Assembly (NCBI GenBank): GCA_017547145.1
Contig: JAFYQJ010000005.1
Span: 124,001 to 188,000 of the forward strand
Direction of reading: 5' to 3'
Origin: Paludibacteraceae bacterium
GTDB lineage: Bacteria > Bacteroidota > Bacteroidia > Bacteroidales > Paludibacteraceae
DNA: 64,000 nt
Below the pieces are notes generated by a model. The model saw nothing but the letters and a program-made list of their open reading frames with translations, made no database searches and was not told the origin of the DNA. This document shows positions 57,078 through 64,000 of the stretch, in pieces. Positions within the stretch are counted from its first letter, which is position 1. Each line of letters starts with the position of its first letter. A program made the translations under genes and the position numbers.

Positions 57078-58376
57078 TCAAATCGTGTTATTTACTTGTT
57101 TAAGCAATGACTTATAAAAATATAAAATTTCTTCCTTAACTAAATGTTCATTATGAAAAAGCGTAACAAAACATCCTTTTGTGTACTTTACGTCATTCAA
57201 CATACTTGTTGTTAAGATAGAAAGATCTTCAAATCCTTCATTTTTTTTTCTTAACAATGTAGCATCCATCATTGCCGTAGGATATATTTTTAAAGGTAAT
57301 TTTCTATTTTTTTGTAAATCGAAATACATATACGGGAATGACGTACCTGCACGAAAACCTATTTCGTTAGCATAAAGCATTGAGTAATCTTCTTTTATAC
57401 CATTCTCTATAAGCAATTGATAACTTTCAGGCAATCGGAAACGTAAAAAATGAAAACGATTTTTCGAAATAGGATGTCGTATTATTTTTTCCAAATTATA
57501 TTTCTCTTTTCGAATTCGTTTTAGCGAAAATGCAGCCTTATACGAAAGATGAAGCCCAACATTAGATATTTTCGAAATCTTATAAATTATTCTTTTATAA
57601 GACTTTGATTTTGTAGGAAATAACATCTTTTTATCAAACCTCCCATTACCTCCCATATGAAAAAAAAATAAGGGAGTAAAATCAAATTCACGATGTAAAT
57701 CAACAATCTGCTCAAAGTTAAAATAAGGGTCCTTTTGTTTTCCTAAAATAACATCCAATCGTTCAGTTATACCTTTAAAATCCTTTTCTAACAATGACTT
57801 TACAAGTAAAAAAAGTGAACCTAAAATACCCTTTCGGCGATACTTATAAAAAGTATCAACATCTATAGTTGGCAAAAATCCAAATTCTCGTTTTATTTCA
57901 TGGTCAGGTTTTATTCTTTTTAACAACTCAAATGCCCATAAATCAACAATTGGTCTATGCAGAAATTTGTTTTGATAAGCAACGCTATCTTCACAACAAA
58001 AACGCCCATGCTCATCTTTTTTCGTTGCCGTATACTCCTCATAACGAGTCGTTAAATAAAAAGTCGCCGCAAAAATATCAAAAGGTATTTCATTATCGAA
58101 ATTTGTAATAAAAAAACAAGGTAATTTGTTCCACTCCTTACATTCAATAGTTTGCAAATTAACATCATGCTCAAACAATAAATCTATTGGAGATATTTGC
58201 AAAACATTATCAAACTGAACTTTAGAATAATTTATACGAACAATATCTTCTGCGTTTTTAAAATCCTCAAAACTATTTGTATAGCAAAAATCTAACTCCA
58301 ATATTCTAGAAAAACATTCTAAAACATAGGCAAAACGTTCACTATAACATGGAGAAAAAACTAATACCTTATCCAT
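57078..58376 (-). CDS. Polysaccharide-deacetylase-like protein (DUF7033-type)
   Basis: This 432 aa protein resembles a Bacteroidota group with an N-terminal domain (about 1-160) and a distant NodB/CE4-like half. TIDVDTFYKYR has the aspartate positions of a CE4 motif 1, FHFLRFRLPESYQ and CFVTLFHNEHLVKEEIL contain histidines that could complete a metal site. No signal peptide is present, so it is cytosolic. It is clustered with a radical SAM gene and a nucleoside transporter. Substrate unknown. Confidence 0.65.
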   Translation of the reverse strand: MDKVLVFSPCYSERFAYVLECFSRILELDFCYTNSFEDFKNAEDIVRINYSKVQFDNVLQISPIDLLFEHDVNLQTIECKEWNKLPCFFITNFDNEIPFDIFAATFYLTTRYEEYTATKKDEHGRFCCEDSVAYQNKFLHRPIVDLWAFELLKRIKPDHEIKREFGFLPTIDVDTFYKYRRKGILGSLFLLVKSLLEKDFKGITERLDVILGKQKDPYFNFEQIVDLHREFDFTPLFFFHMGGNGRFDKKMLFPTKSKSYKRIIYKISKISNVGLHLSYKAAFSLKRIRKEKYNLEKIIRHPISKNRFHFLRFRLPESYQLLIENGIKEDYSMLYANEIGFRAGTSFPYMYFDLQKNRKLPLKIYPTAMMDATLLRKKNEGFEDLSILTTSMLNDVKYTKGCFVTLFHNEHLVKEEILYFYKSLLKQVNNTI

Positions 58377-58388
58377 TAAAAACTTTTT

Positions 58389-59285
58389 TTATCCACGTAG
58401 TTTTAATCCTGCAAAAATAGTGTCAAGGCTAAAATTAAATACAGAAGCCATTTCTCCTGCCATACAAAATCCACAATCATTACAAATCGTGGTTCCCTCA
58501 CCTATACAATTTCCACGTGAACCATCTGGATAAATAAAATTTGTTACCCAACAACGTTTTTTGAAATTCATATTTTTCATCTTCTTCAATCCTGAAATTG
58601 AATTCATTATAGGATAACCACGCTTCTTATAGTCAATAACACGATCAATGATTTTATTTCGTAAATTCTTATCTATCATTAGATATTCCGTTCCTTCAAA
58701 TGGAGTATGGAAATTGATAGATATCATCTCTATAGCAGGATTTTTACAAGTATACTCTATTGTTTCATCAACACTTTCATAATTAAGTGTATTTACTACC
58801 ATATTTACACTCAAATGTTTATGCCCACATGTCGCAATATTTTCTTCCAAACGAGCAAAAGTTCCTTTTCCACGTACTTCCTCATGATAAGGTCCTATTC
58901 CATCAAGGCTAACCCAAATGCTATCTGCCTTACAACCCGCAAAAGGCAATTGTGCATTCGTAGTTATAGTTACAGAAAAGAAACCTATTTTTTTTGCTAG
59001 ATCTATCAAATCATTGACACGATAATTTCCATCTCGCCAAATCATCACCTCTCCTCCTTCAAAATCTACATAACGAGAACCCAATCGATAAGAATACTCA
59101 AGATGTTGACGTACCTCATCAAAAGTCATATTATGCGGATTCTTTTGTTGATATACACTACAATGCTTACATTGAAGATTACAATGATCGCTAATAAAAA
59201 GTACTGTTTGTAATGGGCGTTTACTTCCTAGAAAACGTGCTCTAAAAAACCACCAAGGCAAATAAAACAATTGTTTAATTTTCAT
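58389..59285 (-). CDS. Radical SAM protein
   Basis: This 298 aa protein has the radical SAM motif CNLQCKHC at about residues 34-41 and FEGGEVMIWRDGNY as the GGE-like strand. The C-terminal cysteines in CWVTNFIYPDGSRGNC, TICNDCGFC may ligate a second cluster, as in SPASM-type proteins, so it may modify a peptide or other large molecule. It lies 12 bases before the deacetylase-like gene and 15 bases after the transporter. Substrate unknown; it does not look like a sulfatase maturase. Confidence 0.8.
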   Translation of the reverse strand: MKIKQLFYLPWWFFRARFLGSKRPLQTVLFISDHCNLQCKHCSVYQQKNPHNMTFDEVRQHLEYSYRLGSRYVDFEGGEVMIWRDGNYRVNDLIDLAKKIGFFSVTITTNAQLPFAGCKADSIWVSLDGIGPYHEEVRGKGTFARLEENIATCGHKHLSVNMVVNTLNYESVDETIEYTCKNPAIEMISINFHTPFEGTEYLMIDKNLRNKIIDRVIDYKKRGYPIMNSISGLKKMKNMNFKKRCWVTNFIYPDGSRGNCIGEGTTICNDCGFCMAGEMASVFNFSLDTIFAGLKLRG

Positions 59286-59300
59286 ATTTAACCTTAAAAA

Positions 59301-60560
59301 TTATGATCTAATTTTTGCTGTTTTATACTTAAACAACAAAGCAAAAAGAATAGCGACTGCAAGTGCAAAAGCAGCAAATATATACCACACTGTCGTCCAA
59401 TCACCTATCAAATGCCCTGTTTCGTTATATTGACAAAAACGATTAACAATAGTTTGCGCTGCAAGTACACCAATTGTTGCTCCAAACCCATTAGTCATCA
59501 TCATAAACAAACCTTGAGCTGATGAACGCATATTTGTACTAACCTCTTTATCAACAAATAACGACCCTGATATATTGAAAAAATCGAACGCCATACCATA
59601 AACAATCATCGATAAAATAAAGAGCCATACACCACTACCAGGATTACCCATTCCAAAAAAAGCAAAACGAAGCATCCAAGCAAACATTGCCATAAGCATC
59701 ACATTTTTTATACCAAAGCGACGTAAGAAAAATGGTATAAGCAAAATACACAGTGTTTCAGATATTTGGCTCAATGAGATAAGCATATTAGCATGTTGCA
59801 CACCAAAAGTATTGACATATTCAGCAGATGCACCAAAACTTGAAATAAACGGATTAGCATACCCATTGGTAATTTGTAACATCATTCCCAACAACATTGA
59901 AAAGACGAAGAAAACCGCCATACGATACTCTTTGAAAAGCGAGAATGCATTCAAGCCAAGAGCCTCAAAAAGAGATTTTTTACCACTATTTTGAGTAATA
60001 GGACACTTAGGTAATGTAAAAGAATAAACAGCTAATAGCAACCCCAAAGCACCACTAACTGCAAATTGTGCGGCTGTTGTTTGATAACCTAATAAATCTA
60101 CTGCCCACATCGAACAGATGAATCCAATAGTACCAAATACACGAATAGGAGGAAATGCATTAACTGTGTCGAGCCCAGCCTTATCCAACGCCGTATAAGC
60201 TACCGAATTAGATAGTGCCAAGGTTGGCATATAGAATGCTACACTTAACGAGTAAAGAGAAAACAACACACTAAATTCAATGTCAGCATTACTTAGTCCA
60301 TACCACCCAGCAGCTATCATTAATGTACCTGCAACAGCATGGCAAATACCGAGTAATTTTTGTGCAGGCACCCAACGATCAGCCACAATCCCCATAAGTG
60401 CAGGCATAAAAATAGAAACTACGCCTTGTATTGAATAAAACACCCCAATATTATCACCTAACCCAGCTCGACCAAGATACGAGCCCATCGATGTCAAATA
60501 AGCTCCCCAAACTGCAAATTGGAGAAAATTCATCACAACTAATCTATACTTCAAACTCAT
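59301..60560 (-). CDS. Nucleoside permease-like major facilitator (NHS family)
   Basis: This 419 aa inner-membrane protein has twelve hydrophobic segments and resembles the nucleoside:H+ symporter family (NupG/XapB): MNFLQFAVWGAYLTSMGSYL near the N-terminus, VSIFMPALMGIVADRWVPAQ as the loop 2-3 motif, and MRSSAQGLFMMMTNGFGATIG in TM 9-10. The transported molecule is probably a nucleoside, but no catabolic gene is next to it. It heads a four-gene run with radical SAM and deacetylase-like genes. A TATCTTTG element lies at 60582-60589. Confidence 0.85.
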   Translation of the reverse strand: MSLKYRLVVMNFLQFAVWGAYLTSMGSYLGRAGLGDNIGVFYSIQGVVSIFMPALMGIVADRWVPAQKLLGICHAVAGTLMIAAGWYGLSNADIEFSVLFSLYSLSVAFYMPTLALSNSVAYTALDKAGLDTVNAFPPIRVFGTIGFICSMWAVDLLGYQTTAAQFAVSGALGLLLAVYSFTLPKCPITQNSGKKSLFEALGLNAFSLFKEYRMAVFFVFSMLLGMMLQITNGYANPFISSFGASAEYVNTFGVQHANMLISLSQISETLCILLIPFFLRRFGIKNVMLMAMFAWMLRFAFFGMGNPGSGVWLFILSMIVYGMAFDFFNISGSLFVDKEVSTNMRSSAQGLFMMMTNGFGATIGVLAAQTIVNRFCQYNETGHLIGDWTTVWYIFAAFALAVAILFALLFKYKTAKIRS

Positions 60561-60708
60561 AATTATATTTTTTAATTATGGCAAAGATAATGTTTTATAT
60601 TCATCGTCTTTAAAACTATAAAGTTTATTTTGAATAATCTATTAAACAAATAAACGTATTTTTTGTTGTATCTTTGTAACGATTTTTAAAACACTTAAAT
60701 TTTTTATT

Positions 60709-60903
60709 ATGATTGAAAAAATTGGTATTAACGCAGGGTTAGTTTGGAATGCATTGAACAATGGTTCTCTTGAAGTAAAAACCCTAAAAAAAGCTACAAA
60801 ACTTACTGACAAAGATTTATATGCTGCTTTGGGTTGGTTAGCAAGAGAAGGAAAAGTTCAATTTACTGAAGAAGGGAAAGATTTATTCATCAACTTGATT
60901 TAG
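60709..60903 (+). CDS. Small winged-helix protein (DUF2582-type)
   Basis: This 64 aa protein fits the winged-helix family of Bacteroidota (MIEKIGINAGLVWNALNNG, LTDKDLYAALGWLAREGKVQFTEEG). The pattern resembles a MarR/winged-helix core with a wing at GKVQF. It is probably a DNA- or protein-binding regulator; no target is visible. A TATCTTTG element at 60669-60676 may drive it, and a terminator follows. Confidence 0.85.
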   Translation: MIEKIGINAGLVWNALNNGSLEVKTLKKATKLTDKDLYAALGWLAREGKVQFTEEGKDLFINLI

Positions 60904-60920
60904 TATTTTGAAAAAACACT

Positions 60921-60952
60921 AAAAAAGGCGATTCATATGAATCGCCTTTTTT
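60921..60952. terminator. Bidirectional terminator
   Basis: A perfect 32-base palindrome, with GGCGATTCAT facing ATGAATCGCC, has A and T runs on both sides. It serves the winged-helix gene on one strand and secG on the other. Confidence 0.9.
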
Positions 60953-60974
60953 ATTTATCAATATCAAAACAAAA

Positions 60975-61310
60975 TCATTCTGCAACTGGCAATTGAGGAA
61001 TTGCATTTTCTTGAACAGGAGATTGCTCTTGTGTCTCCACTTTCACTTTTTCTGTCAACTCAGATGTTTGTACAGCACCTTTTTTATCAACATTAGCAAA
61101 AGAAGTTGCCAATACACTTAAAACCAAAATTACAGCTATCAAAGTCCAAGTAGCTTTTTCTAGGAATGTTGTTGTTTTTGAAACACCCATTATTTGATTT
61201 GATGACGAAAAACTAGAAGCCAAACCTCCACCTTTTGAATTTTGAACTAATACGAGCAACACTAAAATAATGGCTGCTATTACAATAAGCACAGTTAATA
61301 AAATATACAT
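60975..61310 (-). CDS. secG: Preprotein translocase subunit SecG
   Basis: This 111 aa protein is SecG: an N-terminal membrane segment (LLTVLIVIAAIILVLLVLVQNSKGGGLASSFSS) with the conserved Gly-Gly-Gly-Leu-Ala segment, and a second segment (KATWTLIAVILVLSVLATSFA). It has an unusually long acidic, proline-containing C-terminal tail (EKVKVETQEQSPVQENAIPQLPVAE), as seen in related genomes. Confidence 0.92.
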   Translation of the reverse strand: MYILLTVLIVIAAIILVLLVLVQNSKGGGLASSFSSSNQIMGVSKTTTFLEKATWTLIAVILVLSVLATSFANVDKKGAVQTSELTEKVKVETQEQSPVQENAIPQLPVAE

Positions 61311-61371
61311 ATCAATTTATTTTTAAAGTTTGCAAAGTAAATACTTTTTTTGCTTTTAGTCAAATTTTTTG

Positions 61372-61920
61372 TCAGCTTTTTGTTTTATACGAACAACGGA
61401 CCTTACCTTTTGTTAAATTTATCAACTTTGACTTAAGCAATTGCCGTCTAATAGGCGATACTCTATCAACAAAAACGTGTCCGTCTAAATGATCAAATTC
61501 ATGCTGCATAACACGAGCCAAAAATCCTTCTACCCACTCATCGTGAGGTTGAAGTTGTTCGTCTAAATAAACGACTCTAATTTTCGATGGACGTTTTACA
61601 CTTTCATGTATCCCCGGCACACTCAAACAACCCTCCTCCATAGCCACTTCGTCATCAGATGTTTCAATTATATGAGGATTGATATATGCTCGCTTAAATC
61701 CCTTAAATTCAGGATTATCCTCCGACAAAGCATCAAGACCTATTGTCACCACTCGAATAGCAAGACCAATTTGAGGGGCAGCTAAACCCACACCATCAGC
61801 ACGAAACATTGTTTCATACATATTATCAATCAATTCTTGCAAGTTAGGATAATCAAGCGGAATATCCTCCGCAACTTTACGCAACACAGGTTGCCCATAA
61901 ATATAAATAGGATAAATCAT
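61372..61920 (-). CDS. def: Peptide deformylase
   Basis: This 182 aa metalloenzyme removes the N-formyl group from nascent proteins. The three motifs are [10 protein letters not shown] (43-52), EGCLS with Cys98 (96-100) and HEFDH (140-144), which bind the metal and substrate. It is followed closely upstream by ruvX. Essential in bacteria. Confidence 0.97.
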   Translation of the reverse strand: MIYPIYIYGQPVLRKVAEDIPLDYPNLQELIDNMYETMFRADGVGLAAPQIGLAIRVVTIGLDALSEDNPEFKGFKRAYINPHIIETSDDEVAMEEGCLSVPGIHESVKRPSKIRVVYLDEQLQPHDEWVEGFLARVMQHEFDHLDGHVFVDRVSPIRRQLLKSKLINLTKGKVRCSYKTKS

Positions 61921-61925
61921 AATAT

Positions 61926-62351
61926 TTAAAAATTATTATTTCGTTTTGATTCTAAATACGTTTGTAAAATTATCGTTGCACTAATTTTATCTACTAAAGC
62001 TTTATTTTGCCTTTCTTTCTTCTTTAATCCTCCATCAATCATCGTACGTTGAGCTAGTACTGAAGTAAAACGCTCGTCGACAAATTCAACTGGAATTGTT
62101 GGAATTTTTGCTTTTAATACTTCCACAAATTTTTCCACCTTTTCTAAAACAGCTGCAGGTTCATTACTCAATGTTTTCGGCTTCCCAACAACAAAAAGTT
62201 CAACCTCGTTTTCTAATACAAATTTCTTAAGAAAATCAATTGCTTCATTAGGTGGTAAAGTCGTTACTCCATTTGCTATTATCTGCAATGGATCGGTAGA
62301 AGCAATTCCCACACGCTTTTCTCCAAAATCTATGCCTACTATGCGTGCCAT
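61926..62351 (-). CDS. ruvX: Holliday junction resolvase-like RuvX/YqgF
   Basis: This 141 aa RNase H-fold protein begins [16 protein letters not shown], the first catalytic strand, followed by [14 protein letters not shown] and [13 protein letters not shown]; the second acid is in DKISATIIL. It takes part in 16S rRNA 5' processing in other bacteria and possibly in DNA repair. It precedes def by five bases. Confidence 0.94.
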   Translation of the reverse strand: MARIVGIDFGEKRVGIASTDPLQIIANGVTTLPPNEAIDFLKKFVLENEVELFVVGKPKTLSNEPAAVLEKVEKFVEVLKAKIPTIPVEFVDERFTSVLAQRTMIDGGLKKKERQNKALVDKISATIILQTYLESKRNNNF

Positions 62352-62355
62352 TATT

Positions 62356-62883
62356 TCAATATAATTGTTTAAAGAAATCCCAAATTACTATTCCAGCAGT
62401 AACAGAAACATTCAACGAATGCTTTGTCCCAAATTGTGGTAATTCTATACATCCATCGCATATATCAACTACCGCCTGCTGAACCCCTTTTACTTCGTTT
62501 CCTAAAACAACAGCATATTTACGTTCTTTATTAAGTTCAACTTCTTCTAGAGAAATACTATTTTCAACTTGCTCTATGGCAAATATTGTATAATCATTCT
62601 TTTTTAAATTAGCCACTACATCACACGTATTCTCTACATATTCCCAATCAACAGAATCTTCTGCACCTAATGCTGTTTTATGTATTTCAGCCGAAGGAGG
62701 TGTTGCTGTTATACCACAAAGAAAAATTTTTTCAATCAAATAAGCATCTGAAGTTCTAAAAACAGAGCCTACATTATGTAGACTACGCACATTGTCAAGT
62801 ACAACAACAAGCGATATTTTCTGCATCGACTTAAAAGTCTCTACCGAAATACGTTGCAAATCTTCTATAGCTTTTTTCTTCAT
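62356..62883 (-). CDS. TrmH/SpoU family RNA methyltransferase
   Basis: This 175 aa SPOUT methyltransferase has the family motifs VVLDNVRSLHNVGSVFRTSDA, IALEQ-like IFAIEQVENS, and VVLGNEVKGVQQAVVD...CIELPQFGTKHSLNVSVTAGIVIWDF. It probably 2'-O-methylates a tRNA or rRNA nucleotide; which one cannot be told. It is cotranscribed with ruvX and the DUF151 gene. Confidence 0.93.
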   Translation of the reverse strand: MKKKAIEDLQRISVETFKSMQKISLVVVLDNVRSLHNVGSVFRTSDAYLIEKIFLCGITATPPSAEIHKTALGAEDSVDWEYVENTCDVVANLKKNDYTIFAIEQVENSISLEEVELNKERKYAVVLGNEVKGVQQAVVDICDGCIELPQFGTKHSLNVSVTAGIVIWDFFKQLY

Positions 62884-62891
62884 ACTTTACG

Positions 62892-63449
62892 CTATATTTT
62901 TGTTTTTAACAAGTCTCTAATAATAGCCGCTTGTTCATAATTTTCATCTTCTACTGCTTCTTGCAACAATATTTTCAATTGATTTTTTGTCATTTCGCAA
63001 AGCGGCAACTCTATTACCTGTGGATTATTTTGATTTGACGGAGACACACCATATTGTTCTAAAATTGATTTTTCTATAAAAATTGGGGCATTACTCCTTA
63101 AAGCTAAAGCAATAGCATCAGAAGGACGAGCTTCCACTTCCACTTTCGATGTATCAGTTAGTTGCCAAATAATTTTTGTAAAATAAACTCCATTTTGCTT
63201 TTTATAGATAAACACTTCTAGCAATTGCAAGTTTATTTCTTTTGCAGTTTCCATAAAAACATCAGGGAGTAAAGGACGCATCATTTTTATTTTATCAACA
63301 GAGACTACAATCATTTGAGCCTCGTTTTGCCCTATAACAATAGGCATTTTTTTATCTCCTAGCACCTCCTCCAACAATAAACAGTAAAAATCCTTCGAAT
63401 TGGCACTTCTTGAAACGCCCACTACTCTCATTTGAACTTTCTCTCCCAT
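62892..63449 (-). CDS. Bifunctional nuclease family protein (DUF151) with UVR motif
   Basis: This 185 aa protein has a DUF151 domain (LLEEVLGDKKMPIVIGQNEAQMI, EARPSDAIALALRSNAPIF) and a C-terminal UvrB/UvrC motif (LQEAVEDENYEQAAIIRDLLKTKI). The DUF151 family has nuclease activity in a few plant and bacterial members; the function here is unproven. It lies 9 bases upstream of the TrmH-like gene. Confidence 0.92.
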   Translation of the reverse strand: MGEKVQMRVVGVSRSANSKDFYCLLLEEVLGDKKMPIVIGQNEAQMIVVSVDKIKMMRPLLPDVFMETAKEINLQLLEVFIYKKQNGVYFTKIIWQLTDTSKVEVEARPSDAIALALRSNAPIFIEKSILEQYGVSPSNQNNPQVIELPLCEMTKNQLKILLQEAVEDENYEQAAIIRDLLKTKI

Positions 63450-63455
63450 CGGTTT

Positions 63456-64000
63456 TTACTCTATTATTCTAAAACGATAACCTTCTCTCTGTAAAAATTC
63501 AATTGCCTTTGGCAGTGCCTCAAATACATTTTTTTGAGCTTTTATTGAATCATGGAAAACTATTACCGAACCATTTCGAGAATATTTTTTCACAATAGAA
63601 AGAACTTTCTCTGGCGACAACTTTGCATTGTAATCTCGCGTAATCACATCCCACATTACAATGGTATAACGTTTCTTCAACTGCTTATATTGAGTAGGTT
63701 TAATTCTCCCATAAGGCGGCCGAAAAAAACAACTCCCTATCAACACATTAGCATCTTCTACCGAACGAATGTACTCATCCGTAGAATAAGCAAAACCATT
63801 AGCATGACGCATTGTATGATTGCCAACTGCATGACCTCGCTTTTTAATTTCTTCAAACAATTCAGGGTTACGTTGCACGTTTTCACCTACACAAAAAAAA
63901 GTTGCCTTTACATTATAACTATCAAGTATATCTAAAATATGCGACGTCGTTTTCGCACAAGGTCCATCATCGAAGGTTAAATAAACAACCTTTTCCGTAG
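63456..64000 (-). CDS. Polysaccharide deacetylase (C-terminal part, cut by window edge)
   Basis: This is the C-terminal 181 codons of a NodB-type (CE4) deacetylase; its start lies beyond the right edge. The codons from the edge read VYLTFDDGPCAKTTSHILDIL, with the catalytic TFDDGP motif. Later motifs are ATFFCVGENVQRNPEL, GHAVGNHTMRHANG (His-rich metal motif), FRPPYGR, DVITRDYNA and IVFHDS. It is likely a peptidoglycan or glycan N-deacetylase; export cannot be judged because the N-terminus is absent. Confidence 0.9.
   Translation of the reverse strand, partial: TEKVVYLTFDDGPCAKTTSHILDILDSYNVKATFFCVGENVQRNPELFEEIKKRGHAVGNHTMRHANGFAYSTDEYIRSVEDANVLIGSCFFRPPYGRIKPTQYKQLKKRYTIVMWDVITRDYNAKLSPEKVLSIVKKYSRNGSVIVFHDSIKAQKNVFEALPKAIEFLQREGYRFRIIE

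Noticed and set aside
58389-59285. This radical SAM protein as the sulfatase maturase anSME
   Set aside because: It is too short for anSME (about 400 residues) and lacks the two-cluster SPASM spacing I would expect, and it is 13 kb away from the sulfatase.

Overview
The window is a stretch of a low-GC chromosome from a member of the Bacteroidota, most likely Bacteroidales. The evidence is the promoter pattern TTG-N19/20-TAnnTTTG in front of several operons, the near absence of Shine-Dalgarno sequences, a protease with a type IX secretion C-terminal domain, a bS16 protein with a long charged tail, TonB and PepSY-type envelope proteins, and the gene order tRNA-tuf-trnW-secE-nusG-rplKAJL-rpoBC. 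The ferredoxin-linked indolepyruvate oxidoreductase genes point to an anaerobe. I cannot name the genus.

Region by region: 1-10800 is the conserved transcription/translation block on the minus strand (rpoC partial, rpoB, rplL, rplJ, rplA, rplK, nusG, secE, trnW, tuf, four more tRNAs, a hibernation factor, a XerC-type recombinase, rpsU). 10808-16656 continues on the minus strand with a MurG-like glycosyltransferase, a radical SAM protein, dnaG, marC, a GT2 glycosyltransferase and rpsP. 16804-19289 is on the plus strand: an EamA exporter, then an AT-rich pair made of a GIY-YIG nuclease and an unknown gene. 19387-25416 is a GC-richer six-gene minus-strand cluster for aryl-keto-acid/arylacetate metabolism (nitrilase, IorA, IorB, aminotransferase, PaaK, ACT). 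25500-28101 is a small accessory island on the plus strand: a long structured leader ending in a terminator-like hairpin, an EcoRI-family adenine methyltransferase and a DUF262-HNH nuclease.

28104-43886 holds minus-strand housekeeping and envelope genes (kdsA, a GH16-like protein lacking the catalytic carboxylates, a LOG protein, gyrB, xseBA, a subtilase, GT2, comF, dusB, a lipoprotein, cinA, uvrB, a PepSY lipoprotein). A serine-type sulfatase, two identical tRNA-Asn genes, an adenosine-kinase-like gene, rsmE, tonB, a TPR protein and an RsmI-like gene follow. 50954-55990 has a secreted orphan, rpe, a small ORF, an outer-membrane-like protein and an HD phosphohydrolase. 55995-64000 has proB, a deacetylase/radical SAM/nucleoside transporter run, secG, def, ruvX, a TrmH-family gene, a DUF151 nuclease and a polysaccharide deacetylase cut by the right edge.

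The three most interesting signals are (i) the structured leader plus methyltransferase plus DUF262-HNH locus, a candidate restriction-type defence system with an RNA element in front of it; (ii) two diverged copies of one rod-shaped RNA (about 39822-40022 and 51631-51868, minus strand), whose helices are kept by compensatory base changes and each of which lies just upstream of an exported-protein gene; and (iii) the GIY-YIG/unknown gene pair. No CRISPR array, prophage, rRNA operon or insertion sequence was seen.
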